From the NCBI GenBank assembly GCA_034519525.1, contig JAXHOJ010000063.1, positions 62,001-126,000 on the forward strand: 64,000 bases of DNA, read 5' to 3'. Below are positions 1 through 9,264 of this stretch, piece after piece; the first letter of the stretch is position 1, and each line of letters begins with the position of its first letter. The DNA comes from Gemmobacter sp034519525 (lineage in GTDB: Bacteria; Pseudomonadota; Alphaproteobacteria; Rhodobacterales; Rhodobacteraceae). The position numbers were made by a program, and so were the translations under genes. The notes below the pieces were generated by a model, which saw only the letters and a list, made by a program, of their open reading frames with translations, did not search any database and was not told where the DNA came from.

Positions 1-3000
1 CGCTACAGCACCAACACCTTCCCGCAGTGGTGGCTGGCGCAGCCCTTCCGCATGCTGGCCCATAACGGCGAGATCAACACGCTGAAGGGCAACGTCAACT
101 GGATGAAGAGCCACGAGATCCGCATGGCCTCCAGTGCCTTCGGGGAAGCGGCGGAAGACATCAAGCCGATCATCCCGTCGGGCACATCGGACAGCGGCGC
201 GCTGGATGCGGTGTTCGAGGTTCTGGTGCGGTCGGGCCGCAGCGCCCCCATGGCGAAAACCATGCTGGTGCCCGAAGCCTGGAGCAAGACGACGACCGAC
301 ATGCCGAAGGCCTGGGCGGATATGTACGCCTATTGCAACGCCGTGATGGAGCCGTGGGACGGACCGGCGGCGCTGGCGATGACGGATGGCCGCTGGGTCT
401 GCGGCGGGCTGGACCGCAACGGGCTGCGGCCGATGCGCTATGTCGTCACCGGCGACGGGCTGCTGATCGCGGGGTCGGAAGCGGGCATGGTGCCGGTGGA
501 TGAAACCACGATCCGCGAAAAGGGCGCGCTGGGGCCGGGGCAGATGATTGCCGTCGATACCCGCGACGGCAAGCTGTATCATGATGTCGACATCAAGAAC
601 CGTCTGGCGGGCAGCCAGCCCTATGGCGACTGGATCGAAAAGGTCATCGACCTGAATTCGATGCTGCGCGACGTGCCGGAAGAACAGACCTTTACCGGCG
701 CCGAGCTGCGCAAGCGGCAGATCGCGGCGGGCTATTCGGTGGAAGAGCTGGAACAGGTTCTGGCGCCGATGGCCGAAGACGGCAAGGAAATGATCGCCTC
801 GATGGGCGATGACACGCCGGCGGCGGTGCTGTCGAAGCAATATCGCCCGCTGTCGCATTTCTTCCGCCAGAACTTCAGCCAGGTCACCAACCCGCCGATC
901 GACAGCTTGCGCGAAAGCCGGGTGATGAGCCTGAAGACGCGGTTCGGCAACCTGAAGAACGTGCTGGATGAAAGCAGCGCCCAGACCGAAATTCTGGTGC
1001 TGGAAAGCCCGTTCATTGCCAATGCCGAATATGCGGTGATGCTGCGCCAGTTCGGCACGCAGGTGGCGGTGATTGATTGCACCTTCCCCGCCGGGGCCGA
1101 TCAGGAGGCGCTGCGCCTTGGGCTGGAGCGTATCCGCGCCGAAGCCGAAGATGCCGTGCGGTCGGGCGCCAGCCATATCGTGCTGTCGGACGAACATCAG
1201 GGTGAAGACAAGGTGGCGATGCCGATGATCCTTGCCACCAGCGCCGTGCACAGCTGGCTGACGCGCAAGGGTCTGCGCACCTTCACCGCCTGAACGTGCG
1301 CTCGGCCGAGTGCATCGACCCCCATTACTTTGCCGTGCTGATCGGCTGTGGCGCCACGACGGTGAACCCCTATCTGGCGCAGGACAGCATTGCAGACCGC
1401 ATCGCGCGCGGTCTGCTGGAGGGCAGCCTGACCGATGCGATGCGCCGCTATCGCGATGCCATCGACGCGGGCCTGCTGAAGATCATGGCGAAGATGGGGA
1501 TTTCGGTCATCTCGTCCTATCGCGGGGGCCTGAACTTCGAGGCCGTGGGGCTGAGCCGGGCCATGTGCGCCGAATATTTCCCGGGGATGCACAGCCGCAT
1601 TTCGGGCATCGGCCTGCATGGCATCCAGCAGAAGCTGGAGGAAATCCATGTGCGCGGCTGGCGGGGTGGCAGCGATGTGCTGCCCATCGGCGGCTTCTAC
1701 AAGGCGCGGCGGTCCGGCGAGAAACACGCCTGGGAAGCACAGACGATGCACATGTTGCAGGCGGCCTGTGATCGCGCCAGCTATGACATCTGGAAGCAGT
1801 ATTCGGCGGCGATGAAAGCCAATCCGCCGATCCATATCCGCGACCTTCTGGATATCAAGCCCGTGGGCAAGCCGGTGCCGATCGAAGAGGTGGAATCCAT
1901 CACCTCGATCCGCAAGCGGTTTGTCACGCCGGGTATGTCGCTGGGTGCCCTTGGCCCGGAAGCGCATATGACGCTGAACATCGCCATGAACCGCATCGGG
2001 GCGAAATCCGACAGCGGCGAGGGCGGCGAAGATCCGGCGCACCAGCACCCGTTCCCGAACGGCGACAACCCCTGCGCCAAGATCAAGCAGGTGGCATCGG
2101 GCCGGTTTGGCGTGACGGCGGAATATCTGAACGCCTGCGAAGAGCTGGAAATCAAGGTGGCCCAGGGCGCCAAGCCCGGCGAGGGCGGCCAGCTGCCGGG
2201 CATGAAGGTGACAGATCTGATCGCGCGGCTGCGCCACAGCACCAAGGGCGTGACGCTGATTTCGCCGCCGCCGCACCATGACATCTATTCGATCGAGGAT
2301 CTGGCGCAGCTGATCTACGATCTGAAGCAGATCAACCCGCGGTGCAAGGTGACGGTGAAGCTGGTTTCGGCCAGCGGTGTCGGCACGATTGCGGCCGGTG
2401 TGGCCAAGGCCAAGGCCGATACCATCCTGATCTCGGGCCACAATGGTGGCACCGGGGCCAGCCCCGGCACCTCGATCAAATATGCGGGACTGCCCTGGGA
2501 AATGGGCCTGACCGAGGCGCATCAGGTTCTGGCGATGAACAACCTGCGCGAGCGGGTGACCTTGCGCACCGATGGCGGGCTGCGCACGGGCCGCGATGTG
2601 GTGATGGCTGCGATGATGGGGGCCGAGGAATATGGCATCGGCACTGCCGCGCTGATCGCCATGGGCTGCATCATGGTGCGTCAGTGCCAGTCGAACACCT
2701 GCCCGGTGGGCGTCTGCACCCAGAACCCCGAACTGCGGGCCAAGTTCACCGGCACGGCGGACAAGGTGGTGAACCTCATCACCTTCTATGCCCAGGAAGT
2801 GCGCGAGATCCTGGCCAGCATCGGCGCCCGGTCGATGGATGAAATCATCGGCCGCGCCGATCTGCTGACGCAGGTCAGCCGTGGGTCGGCCAGCCTGGAT
2901 GATCTGGACCTGAACCCGCTGCTGATTACCGTGGATGGGGCGCAGAAGATCACCTACGACCGGTCGAAGCCGCGCAATGTGGTGCCCGATACGCTGGACG

Positions 3001-3810
3001 CCGAAATCGTGAAGGATGGCGCGCGCTTCTTTGAGGATGGCGAGAAGATGCAGCTGTCCTATGCGGTGCGCAACACGCTGCGCACCATCGGCACGCGGTC
3101 TTCCAGCCATATCGTGCGGCGGTTCGGGATGCGCAACAACCTGCAGCCCGACCATCTGACCGTGAAGCTGACCGGCAATGCCGGGCAGTCTCTGGGGGCC
3201 TTTGCGGTGAACGGGCTGAAGATCGAAGTGCAGGGCGATGCCAACGACTATGTCGGCAAGGGCCTGTCGGGCGGCACTGATCGTGGTGCGGCCGACGATG
3301 TCTTCGCCGCTGAAGGCGGATGAAAACACGATCATCGGCAATACCGTGCTGTATGGCGCGACGGATGGCTATCTGTTTGCCGCAGGCCGGGCGGGCGAAC
3401 GCTTTGGCGTGCGCAACTCGGGTGCGACGGTGGTGGTGGAGGGCTGCGGCTCCAACGGTTGTGAATACATGACCGGCGGGGTTGCGGTGATCCTGGGCCG
3501 CATCGGGGCGAACTTCGGCGCGGGGATGACGGGGGGCATGGCCTATCTGTATGACCCCGACGGGCTGGCCGAGGATTTCATGAACCTGGAAAGCCTGGTC
3601 ACCTGCGCGGTCAGCCATCCGCATTGGGAGGCGCAGCTGAAAGGCCTGATCGAACGTCATGTGGCGGAAACCGGCAGCCAGAAGGGCCAGCGCATCCTGT
3701 CGAACTGGGAGGCCGAGCGGGCGAATTTCCTGCAGGTCTGCCCGAAGGAAATGCTGATCCATCTGCCCTATCCGCTGAGCGATGAGCGCGCGGCGGTTCC
3801 GGCGGAATAA
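1..3810 (+). CDS. gltB: Glutamate synthase (GOGAT) large subunit, 5' end outside window, two frameshifts
   Basis: Catalyses transfer of the glutamine amide to 2-oxoglutarate in the cytoplasm, with the small subunit GltD. The window opens inside the N-terminal amidotransferase domain (RYSTNTFPQWW, then LAHNGEINTLKGN). The central and FMN/Fe-S synthase domains follow; the iron-sulfur cysteines lie in CQSNTCPVGVC at about 2667-2720, and the C-terminal glycine-rich beta-helix (GCGSNGCEYMTGG) is at 3441-3480. The protein is read in three pieces: up to a TGA at 1291-1293, from there to about 3278, then to TAA at 3810. The first break fits one missing C (GCC CTG AAC read as GCCTGAAC); the second fits one extra G at 3279 in SGGT-IVVRP. 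Protein similarity runs through both breaks without loss, so sequence error is more likely than a dead gene. No gltD is visible downstream. Confidence 0.93.
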
Positions 3811-3828
3811 GCCTGCAAGAACAGTTGG

Positions 3829-3854
3829 AAAGGCCCCCGCAAGGGGGCCTTTTT
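3829..3854 (+). terminator. Rho-independent terminator after gltB
   Basis: A ten-base-pair stem (AAAGGCCCCC / GGGGGCCTTT) with a GCAA loop is followed by a T run, 19 bases after the gltB stop. The convergent kinase/PqqD gene ends at 3872, and the A-rich left flank may let it serve that strand too. Confidence 0.85.
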
Positions 3855-3871
3855 CATGCCGGGAGGGCGCG

Positions 3872-5048
3872 TCAGGCCAGCAGGCCTTCTTCCAGCGCGG
3901 TGCCCAGAAAGGCGCCGATATCGGCGGCCACCTGTTGCGGATCGGCCTCTGGAAACAGCGGGGCCAGCGTGGCTGTCAGCATGGCGGGGGTCTGCGGTGC
4001 CTCCAGCAGCAGCCAGATGGCGCGGGCCAGCGGGTTCAGATGCCAAAGCCGCGTGCCGCCGATCTGCCACAGGAACAGCCCATCCCCATGGCGGCGGATC
4101 GCGGTGCCGGGGCTGCGGCGCAGCTGGCGGGCGGGATGCGGCGGCGGAGCGGGATGCGGCGCCGGATCGGGCAGCGCCGGTTCCGGTTCCGGCGCATCGG
4201 CGGCAAAGGCGCGGCGCAGCAGGGCCACGGCCTCGTCCAGATCCTCATAGGCGAGCGTCAGGGCAGGCAGGCCCTCCGACAGCGCGCGGGCACGGGCAAA
4301 GGCGCTTGCGGCATCGGGATGCCCGGTGATCGACTGGCCCAGCAGCAACCACAGCGCCCGGTCTGGCGGCAGATGGTGCAGCCGGGCCGGGCCTGCGCTG
4401 CAGCGCCACCAGCGCGCCGGGGCGGGCGGTGGTGCCGTGCGGCACCAGGGTTGCGGTTTCCAGATAGCCGTAATCGGTATCGGCCAGCCCGATCTGCGGT
4501 GCGCGGGCCTGCAGACGGGGCGGCAGCGGCAGGCGCAGGCGCGGCGGCGCGCCCAAGGCCAGGGCGGTGCCATCGGGTTCGACCGGCAGGATATCATCGC
4601 AGAACACCCGGGCATCGTGTTCCAGCGCCAGCCGCGCCACCAGCGTGCTTTTCCCGGCGCGGGCCGCCCCGGTCAGCAGCATCAGCGGGCCATCGCCCAG
4701 CGAGACCGCCCCGCAATGCAGGCCGATGCGCCCGGGGCGGGCCGCGCAGAACGCCTCGGCCAGATCGGCGATCAGGGCACAGACGGTGCTGGCGCGGGGC
4801 AGATCTTCGAACGGATCATCCAGATGAGAAGAGGTCAGGTTGAAGCGGCCATTCCGGCCTTCTGTCACCACGGCAAGCGGCGCCGTTGGGCGGGTGGTGG
4901 CCGGGCGGCGCTGTGCCGCCCAGCCGTGCAGGGTGCGGTGCAGCGCATCCGCAAGGCCGCCCCGCCCGGGCAGCACGATATCCTGATGCAGGCCTGCAAA
5001 GCGCAGTGCGATCCGGGCCGGGCCGATGGAGGGGGCGGGGCGGGTCAT
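3872..5048 (-). CDS. HPr-kinase-like ATPase fused to a C-terminal PqqD-like domain (one frameshift)
   Basis: The N-terminal part (starts at 5048) has a P-loop GAARAGKST at residues 127-135 preceded by LHCGAVSLGDGPLMLLT, and an acidic pair FCDDILPVEPDG near residue 150. This is the arrangement of the HPr kinase/phosphorylase-related fold. The frame breaks near 4381-4395; the other frame continues with PARLHHLPPDRALWLLLGQS and ends in a PqqD-like winged-helix domain (LWHLNPLARAIWLLLEAPQT, final EEGLLA). Joining the frames by removing one base gives 391 residues. PqqD-type domains bind peptides in ribosomal peptide pathways; HprK-related kinases paired with PqqD proteins are known as an uncharacterised group. 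The start lies 3 bases after the stop of the upstream repeat protein, so the two are one operon. No glycosyltransferase, radical SAM or protease gene lies beside it. The kinase substrate is unknown. Confidence 0.72.
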
Positions 5049-5051
5049 GGC

Positions 5052-5348
5052 TCAATCCTCGCGGTTGCGGCCGGGGCGGCTGGGCCGGGTGGGGCGCGTG
5101 GGCTGTGTCGGTTTCGACGGGCGGGTGGGGCGCGTCGGCCGCGTCAGCTTTGACGGGCGGCTGTGCTTGCCGCGCTTCGGACGGCTGGGTTTCGACGGGC
5201 GGCTGGGCTTTTTCTTGTCGCGGCCCGAGGGCTTGCTGATGTCATCGGCATGGGCGGCATCGAAGCCGATCAGGCCGGGCGCGACATAGGCCGCACCGGC
5301 GGCAAGGCCAAGCCGGGTCAGCAGGGCGCGGCGGGAGATATCGGTCAT
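5052..5348 (-). CDS. Tat-exported small basic proline-triplet repeat protein
   Basis: A 98-residue protein. Residues 5-14 (SRRALLTRLG) form a twin-arginine motif, a hydrophobic stretch follows, and a likely signal peptidase site is AHA|DD at 34/35. The mature part is almost only Pro, Ser, Thr, Arg and Lys: proline recurs every third residue at 48-57 and again at 65-92 (L68 holds one place), giving repeated P-(S/T)-(R/K) triplets that should form an extended polyproline II rod with a Ser or Thr in each turn. It ends GRNRED and has no cysteine. It is the first gene of a two-gene unit with the HprK-like/PqqD gene. The strict periodicity and the signal peptide argue that it is real coding sequence. 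I do not recognise a named family; whether it is a kinase substrate, a modified peptide or a cell-wall-binding protein is open. Confidence 0.72.
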   Translation of the reverse strand: MTDISRRALLTRLGLAAGAAYVAPGLIGFDAAHADDISKPSGRDKKKPSRPSKPSRPKRGKHSRPSKLTRPTRPTRPSKPTQPTRPTRPSRPGRNRED

Positions 5349-5532
5349 CTGTCAGTCCTTTCGCTGTTGGATCGTGGTGAAAGAACGGGCCACGGCGCCG
5401 CCTATTCCGCCGCAGGGCGAAATTTTTGCGCAAACCCGGATTTTTTACGGAAACCGGAATTTTGCGGGCGACGGGGATCGGGCGGCAGGCCGCGCCTTGA
5501 CCCGGGCGGCAGCATCGGGCCTATGCTGGCCT

Positions 5533-6324
5533 ATGGCGCAGACCCCGACCCCCAGAACCGGCAGCAAGGCCGCGAAACCTGCGGCCCCCCGCAGCCGCAA
5601 GAAGGCGCAGGCCGACCTGCCGCCCGAACCGCTGCCTGCCCCGCCGCCCCTGCCGCTGTGGCGGCGGATCTGGCTGTGGGCGCAGCGCGGTCTGGCCTTG
5701 TTCATCGGCTTTTTCGGGGCGCTGATCCTGATCTATGCCTTCGTGCCGGTGCCCGCGAACATCTATCAGCTGCAGGAACGCTGGCGGCTGGGCGGCATCG
5801 AAAAGGACTGGGTGGCGATGGAGGATATCGCCCCGGTGATGGCCCGGGCCGTGGTGGCGGCAGAAGATGCCAATTTCTGCCTGCACTGGGGCTTTGACAT
5901 GGTGGCGATCCGGGCGGCGCTGGCGGCGGGCGGCAATCGCGGCGCCTCGACCATCAGCCAGCAGGTGGTGAAGAATGTTTTCCTGTGGCACGGGCGGATC
6001 TGGGCGCGCAAGGCAATGGAGGGCGTGCTGACACCCTTTGTCGAGCTGGTCTGGACCAAGCGGCGCATCCTGCATGTCTATCTGAATGTCGCGGAATTCG
6101 GTGAAGGCATCTTTGGGGTCGAGGCGGCGGCGCAGCATTACTTCGGCATCCCGGCCACGGAACTTTCGGCCACGCAGGCGGCGCGGCTGGCGGCGATCCT
6201 GCCCGATCCCAAGGGGCGTAGCCCGGTGAAGCCGGGGCCGGTGACCCGCAAGCGCGCCGCGCAGATCCTGTCGGGGGCGGAAACCATTGCCGCCGATGGC
6301 CGCGCCGCCTGTTTCGAGGATTGA
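5533..6324 (+). CDS. mtgA: Monofunctional biosynthetic peptidoglycan transglycosylase
   Basis: Polymerises lipid II into glycan strands at the periplasmic face of the inner membrane (GT51 family). 263 residues from the ATG at 5533; the frame stays open back to 5374, but the upstream part is not family-like. A Pro/Ala/Lys-rich cytoplasmic tail (1-45) is followed by one membrane segment (about 52-70). The GT51 signatures are AEDANFCLHWGFD around residue 111 (E111 is the expected catalytic glutamate), GASTISQQ at 137-144, then KRRILHVYLNVAEFG. It stands alone on the plus strand, divergent from the Tat repeat protein with about 185 bases between. Confidence 0.93.
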   Translation: MAQTPTPRTGSKAAKPAAPRSRKKAQADLPPEPLPAPPPLPLWRRIWLWAQRGLALFIGFFGALILIYAFVPVPANIYQLQERWRLGGIEKDWVAMEDIAPVMARAVVAAEDANFCLHWGFDMVAIRAALAAGGNRGASTISQQVVKNVFLWHGRIWARKAMEGVLTPFVELVWTKRRILHVYLNVAEFGEGIFGVEAAAQHYFGIPATELSATQAARLAAILPDPKGRSPVKPGPVTRKRAAQILSGAETIAADGRAACFED

Positions 6325-6439
6325 CCGCTGCCGGGCGGTGATCCGCCGCCGCTTTTGCCGTCTTTCGTGCCATAGCCATTGCACTTGGCCCGTCTTCGCG
6401 GCAATGAAGATCATCCCCGTCCTGAAAGTCAGCGTTGCG

Positions 6440-7105
6440 ATGATCCGTCTGTATCACTTTCCCCTTTCGCCCTTCTGCCGCAAGGTCCGCCTGACGCTGG
6501 CCGAAAAGCGGATCGAGGTGGAGCTGGTCGAGGAACGCTATTGGGAGCAATCGCCCGATTTCCTGCGCCGCAACCCGGCGGGCAAGGTGCCGGTGCTGCG
6601 CATCGACAGCAAGGTGATGAGCGAAAGCCAGGCGATCTGCGAATGGCTGGAAGACACCTATCCCGCGCCGCAGCTGATGCCGCGCGACCCCGAAGCGCGC
6701 TATGAGGTGCGCAGGCTCTGTTCCTGGTTCGATGACAAGTTCCATGCCGAGGTCACATCGAAGCTGCTGTATGAGCGGGTGAACAAGAAGGTCATGTCGC
6801 TGGGCTATCCCGACAGCAAGAATGTCAAATCCGGCGCGACGCGGATCAAGTATCATCTGGATTACATGGCCTGGCTGCTGGATCAGCGGCGCTGGCTGGC
6901 GGGCGACAGCATGACCCTGGCCGATTTCACCGCTGCCGCGCATCTCAGCTGTCTGGATTACATCAGCGATGTCGACTGGAACCGCCATGCCGTGGTGAAG
7001 GACTGGTATGTAAAGCTGAAATCGCGGCCCTCCTTCCGGGCCTTGCTGGCCGATCAGGTGCCGGGCTTCCCGCCGCCGGGCCATTATGCCGATCTGGATT
7101 TCTGA
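6440..7105 (+). CDS. Glutathione S-transferase family protein (possibly FzlA-like)
   Basis: 221 residues with an N-terminal thioredoxin fold (YHFPLSPFCRKVRLTLAEKR; NPAGKVPVLRI; SESQAICEWLE) and an all-alpha C-terminal domain with LAGDSMTLADFTAAAHLSCLD. The ATG at 6440 begins right before the first beta strand; an earlier in-frame ATG would add an unsupported extension. The residues needed for binding glutathione (the Val-Pro of the cis-proline loop and the Glu-Ser pair) are present. In some alphaproteobacteria a GST-like protein beside cell-wall genes is the FtsZ partner FzlA; the neighbouring mtgA and queG fit that idea, but this is inference only and a plain GST is equally possible. Confidence 0.82.
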   Translation: MIRLYHFPLSPFCRKVRLTLAEKRIEVELVEERYWEQSPDFLRRNPAGKVPVLRIDSKVMSESQAICEWLEDTYPAPQLMPRDPEARYEVRRLCSWFDDKFHAEVTSKLLYERVNKKVMSLGYPDSKNVKSGATRIKYHLDYMAWLLDQRRWLAGDSMTLADFTAAAHLSCLDYISDVDWNRHAVVKDWYVKLKSRPSFRALLADQVPGFPPPGHYADLDF

Positions 7106-7155
7106 CGCGACTTTGCTGCTTTTCTGCTAATCTACCCGGAACTGGGGAGGATGGC

Positions 7156-7914
7156 ATGGCATTCACGGCAAAACTTCTGGGCGGATTCAGTTTCAATGTG
7201 GCCGAAGGCGGCACCCTGGTGTTCCGGCTGCGCATCACCGGCACCGGCGAACATTACGCGGGGGATACCTCTTTCGATGTGAGCGAGGGCACGGCAAGCG
7301 CCGATGATGTCATTCGCACGGTCGGTTCGTTCAGCTTTGATTCGAGTGAACCCGTAACCCGCGACGAGATCGTGACCTTCGAGCTGAAAGGCGTGGCCGA
7401 TGACCTGCGCGAGCGGAACGAAACGCTGCACGCCGTCATCACCCTGGGTGATGGCATCAGCTTTGCGGATGGTGGCAAGGAACTGCGGGTGCCGGTATCG
7501 GTGCTGAACCGCCCCGAGATCATGGGCAGCGCCACCGGCGATCTGCTGCGGGGCGCCGCAGGCGATGACACGATCTTTGGCTTTGGCGGCAATGACTCGC
7601 TGCGCGGGGGCGATGGGGCCGATCTGCTGTTTGGCGGCCGCGGCAATGATGTGCTGCAGGGCGGCCGGGGCGAGGATATCCTTGTCGGCGGGCTGGGGGC
7701 CGATGATTTCGTGATTGGCCGCAGCGGCCGCGATGTGGTGCGCGATTTCGGGACCGGCGCGGATCAGCTGGTGTTCGATGCCGATGCGGGCTTTGACGAT
7801 CTGGTTCTGAAACAGCAGGGCGCGCATACGCTGGTGACGCTGGGCGATATGCAGGTGCTGCTGCGCGGTGTCGATGCGGACACGCTGGTGCAGGGTGATT
7901 TCCTGTTCGGCTGA
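7156..7914 (+). CDS. RTX-type calcium-binding repeat protein, probably type I secreted
   Basis: 252 residues without a classical signal peptide. The first 120 residues resemble a beta-sandwich of the Calx-beta/cadherin sort (VAEGGTLVFRLRITG, FDVSEGTASADDVI). Residues about 124-188 carry tandem glycine/aspartate nonapeptides (GAAGDDTIFGFGGNDSLR, GGDGADLLFG, GRGNDVLQGG, RGEDILVGG) that bind calcium in RTX proteins, and the C-terminus (DQLVFDADAGFDDL to the end) resembles the type I secretion region. A GGGGAGG ribosome site precedes the start. No ABC exporter or HlyD gene lies nearby, so secretion would rely on a system elsewhere. The ligand or activity is unknown. Confidence 0.85.
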   Translation: MAFTAKLLGGFSFNVAEGGTLVFRLRITGTGEHYAGDTSFDVSEGTASADDVIRTVGSFSFDSSEPVTRDEIVTFELKGVADDLRERNETLHAVITLGDGISFADGGKELRVPVSVLNRPEIMGSATGDLLRGAAGDDTIFGFGGNDSLRGGDGADLLFGGRGNDVLQGGRGEDILVGGLGADDFVIGRSGRDVVRDFGTGADQLVFDADAGFDDLVLKQQGAHTLVTLGDMQVLLRGVDADTLVQGDFLFG

Positions 7915-7958
7915 GACCGGGGCTTGCGGCAGCGCGACGGCTGGCGCAGAACCGGCCC

Positions 7959-9026
7959 ATGACAGACGGGATGGCAGGGCTGAAAGCGCGGCTGGCGGCA
8001 CGGGCGCAGGAGGAGGGATTCTCCGGCATGGGTATCTGTGCGCCCGATGCCACGCCCGAAACTGCCGGTCGGCTGCGCGTCTTTCTGGAGGCCGGGCATC
8101 ACGGCCAGATGGGCTGGATGGCCGAGCGCGAGGAATGGCGCGGCAATGCGGCGGCGCTTTGGCCCGAGGCGCGGTCGGTCATCATGCTGGCCGAGGTCTA
8201 TACGCCCGAAACGGACCCGCTGGCCGTGCTGGCGCAGCCGGATCGCGCGGCGGTCAGCGTCTATGCCCAGGGCAAGGATTACCATGATCTGGTGAAGCGG
8301 CGGCTGAAGCGGCTGGGGCGCTGGCTGATGGATCAGCTGCCCGAGGGCGCGGCGATCAAGGTCTTTGTCGATACCGCGCCGGTGATGGAAAAACCGCTGG
8401 CACAGGCGGCGGGGCTGGGCTGGCAGGGCAAGCATACCAACCTGCTGTCGCGCGATCTGGGCAGCTGGTTCTTTCTGGGCGCCATCTTCACCACCGCCGA
8501 TCTGCCGAAGGATGCGGCAGAGCGCAGCCATTGCGGCAGCTGCCGTGCCTGTCTGGATGCCTGCCCGACCGGCGCCTTTCCGGCGCCCTATCAGCTGGAT
8601 GCGCGGCGCTGCATTTCCTATCTGACCATTGAACACAAAGGCCCGGTGGACCCGGATCTGCGGGCACTGATGGGCAACCGGATCTATGGCTGCGATGATT
8701 GCCTGGCGGTCTGCCCCTGGAACAAGTTCGCGCAGGCGGCGCGGGATATCGGCTATCAGCCACGTGTCGGCGCACCGGAACTGGCCGATCTGGCGGCGCT
8801 GGATGATGCGGGGTTCCGGGCGCGCTTTGCGGGCAGCCCGATCAAGCGCATCGGGCGTGACCGCTTTGTGCGCAACGTGCTCTATGCCATCGGGAATTCT
8901 GCTTTGCCGCAGCTGCGCCCGGTGGCGGCTGCGCTGTGCGCCGATCCCGACCCGGTGGTGGCCGAGGCGGCCGCCTGGGCGGTGGATCGGCTGGATCTGG
9001 CCGGTGGCATTAGGGAAATGCCCTGA
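7959..9026 (+). CDS. queG: Epoxyqueuosine reductase
   Basis: Cobalamin and iron-sulfur dependent enzyme for the last step of queuosine formation in tRNA with GUN anticodons. 355 residues. D138 in FVDTAPVMEK is the expected catalytic acid. Two [4Fe-4S] clusters are bound by C192/C195/C198/C202 (CGSCRACLDACP) with C218, and C245/C248/C252 (CDDCLAVCPWN). The C-terminal third (LADLAALDDAGFRARFAGSPIKR and following) matches the HEAT-like tail of the longer QueG form. No other queuosine gene is present in the window. Confidence 0.95.
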   Translation: MTDGMAGLKARLAARAQEEGFSGMGICAPDATPETAGRLRVFLEAGHHGQMGWMAEREEWRGNAAALWPEARSVIMLAEVYTPETDPLAVLAQPDRAAVSVYAQGKDYHDLVKRRLKRLGRWLMDQLPEGAAIKVFVDTAPVMEKPLAQAAGLGWQGKHTNLLSRDLGSWFFLGAIFTTADLPKDAAERSHCGSCRACLDACPTGAFPAPYQLDARRCISYLTIEHKGPVDPDLRALMGNRIYGCDDCLAVCPWNKFAQAARDIGYQPRVGAPELADLAALDDAGFRARFAGSPIKRIGRDRFVRNVLYAIGNSALPQLRPVAAALCADPDPVVAEAAAWAVDRLDLAGGIREMP

Positions 9027-9066
9027 TTCGCGCTATGATGCCCGCGGAGCAGAGGAGGAGTTTCCC

Positions 9067-9264
9067 ATGAGCAAACATCTTGCCGACAGGCGCAAACCGT
9101 CAGAGGGCGCGCGGCTGAAGCAGTTCCTGCGCCTGGCGCATGACGATGCCAGCACCTTCTGGCAGCAGTTCCGCCGCCGCCCCGTGGCGCAGATGGCGAC
9201 CCAGCCCGCAGCGGGCCGCCGCATGGCCGAATACGCCCGCATCGCGCGGGGCCGTCAGGTCTGA
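9067..9264 (+). CDS. Small basic hypothetical protein, 65 aa
   Basis: Begins MSKHLADRRKPSEG and is rich in Arg, Lys, Gln and Ala, without a signal peptide or membrane segment. A strong ribosome site (GAGGAGG, 9 bases upstream) supports translation, and the stop falls 40 bases after queG ends in start-to-start terms, so it may be cotranscribed with queG. Its last ten bases overlap the 3' end of the convergent ohrR. I recognise no family. It could be spurious, but the Shine-Dalgarno match and clean length favour a real gene. Confidence 0.5.
   Translation: MSKHLADRRKPSEGARLKQFLRLAHDDASTFWQQFRRRPVAQMATQPAAGRRMAEYARIARGRQV

Noticed and set aside
3238..3323. Programmed frameshifting in gltB
   Set aside because: No slippery heptamer or downstream pseudoknot, and gltB is not known to use recoding; the other frame breaks in the window make sequence error simpler.
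1197..3341. 714-residue open frame antisense to gltB
   Set aside because: His-, Gln- and Arg-rich translation without any domain; typical open antisense frame in GC-rich coding DNA. The plus strand encodes conserved GltB.
7156..7914. RTX toxin with its own type I secretion operon
   Set aside because: The gene is short, with only a few repeats, and no exporter or activator gene is near; toxin function is not supported.
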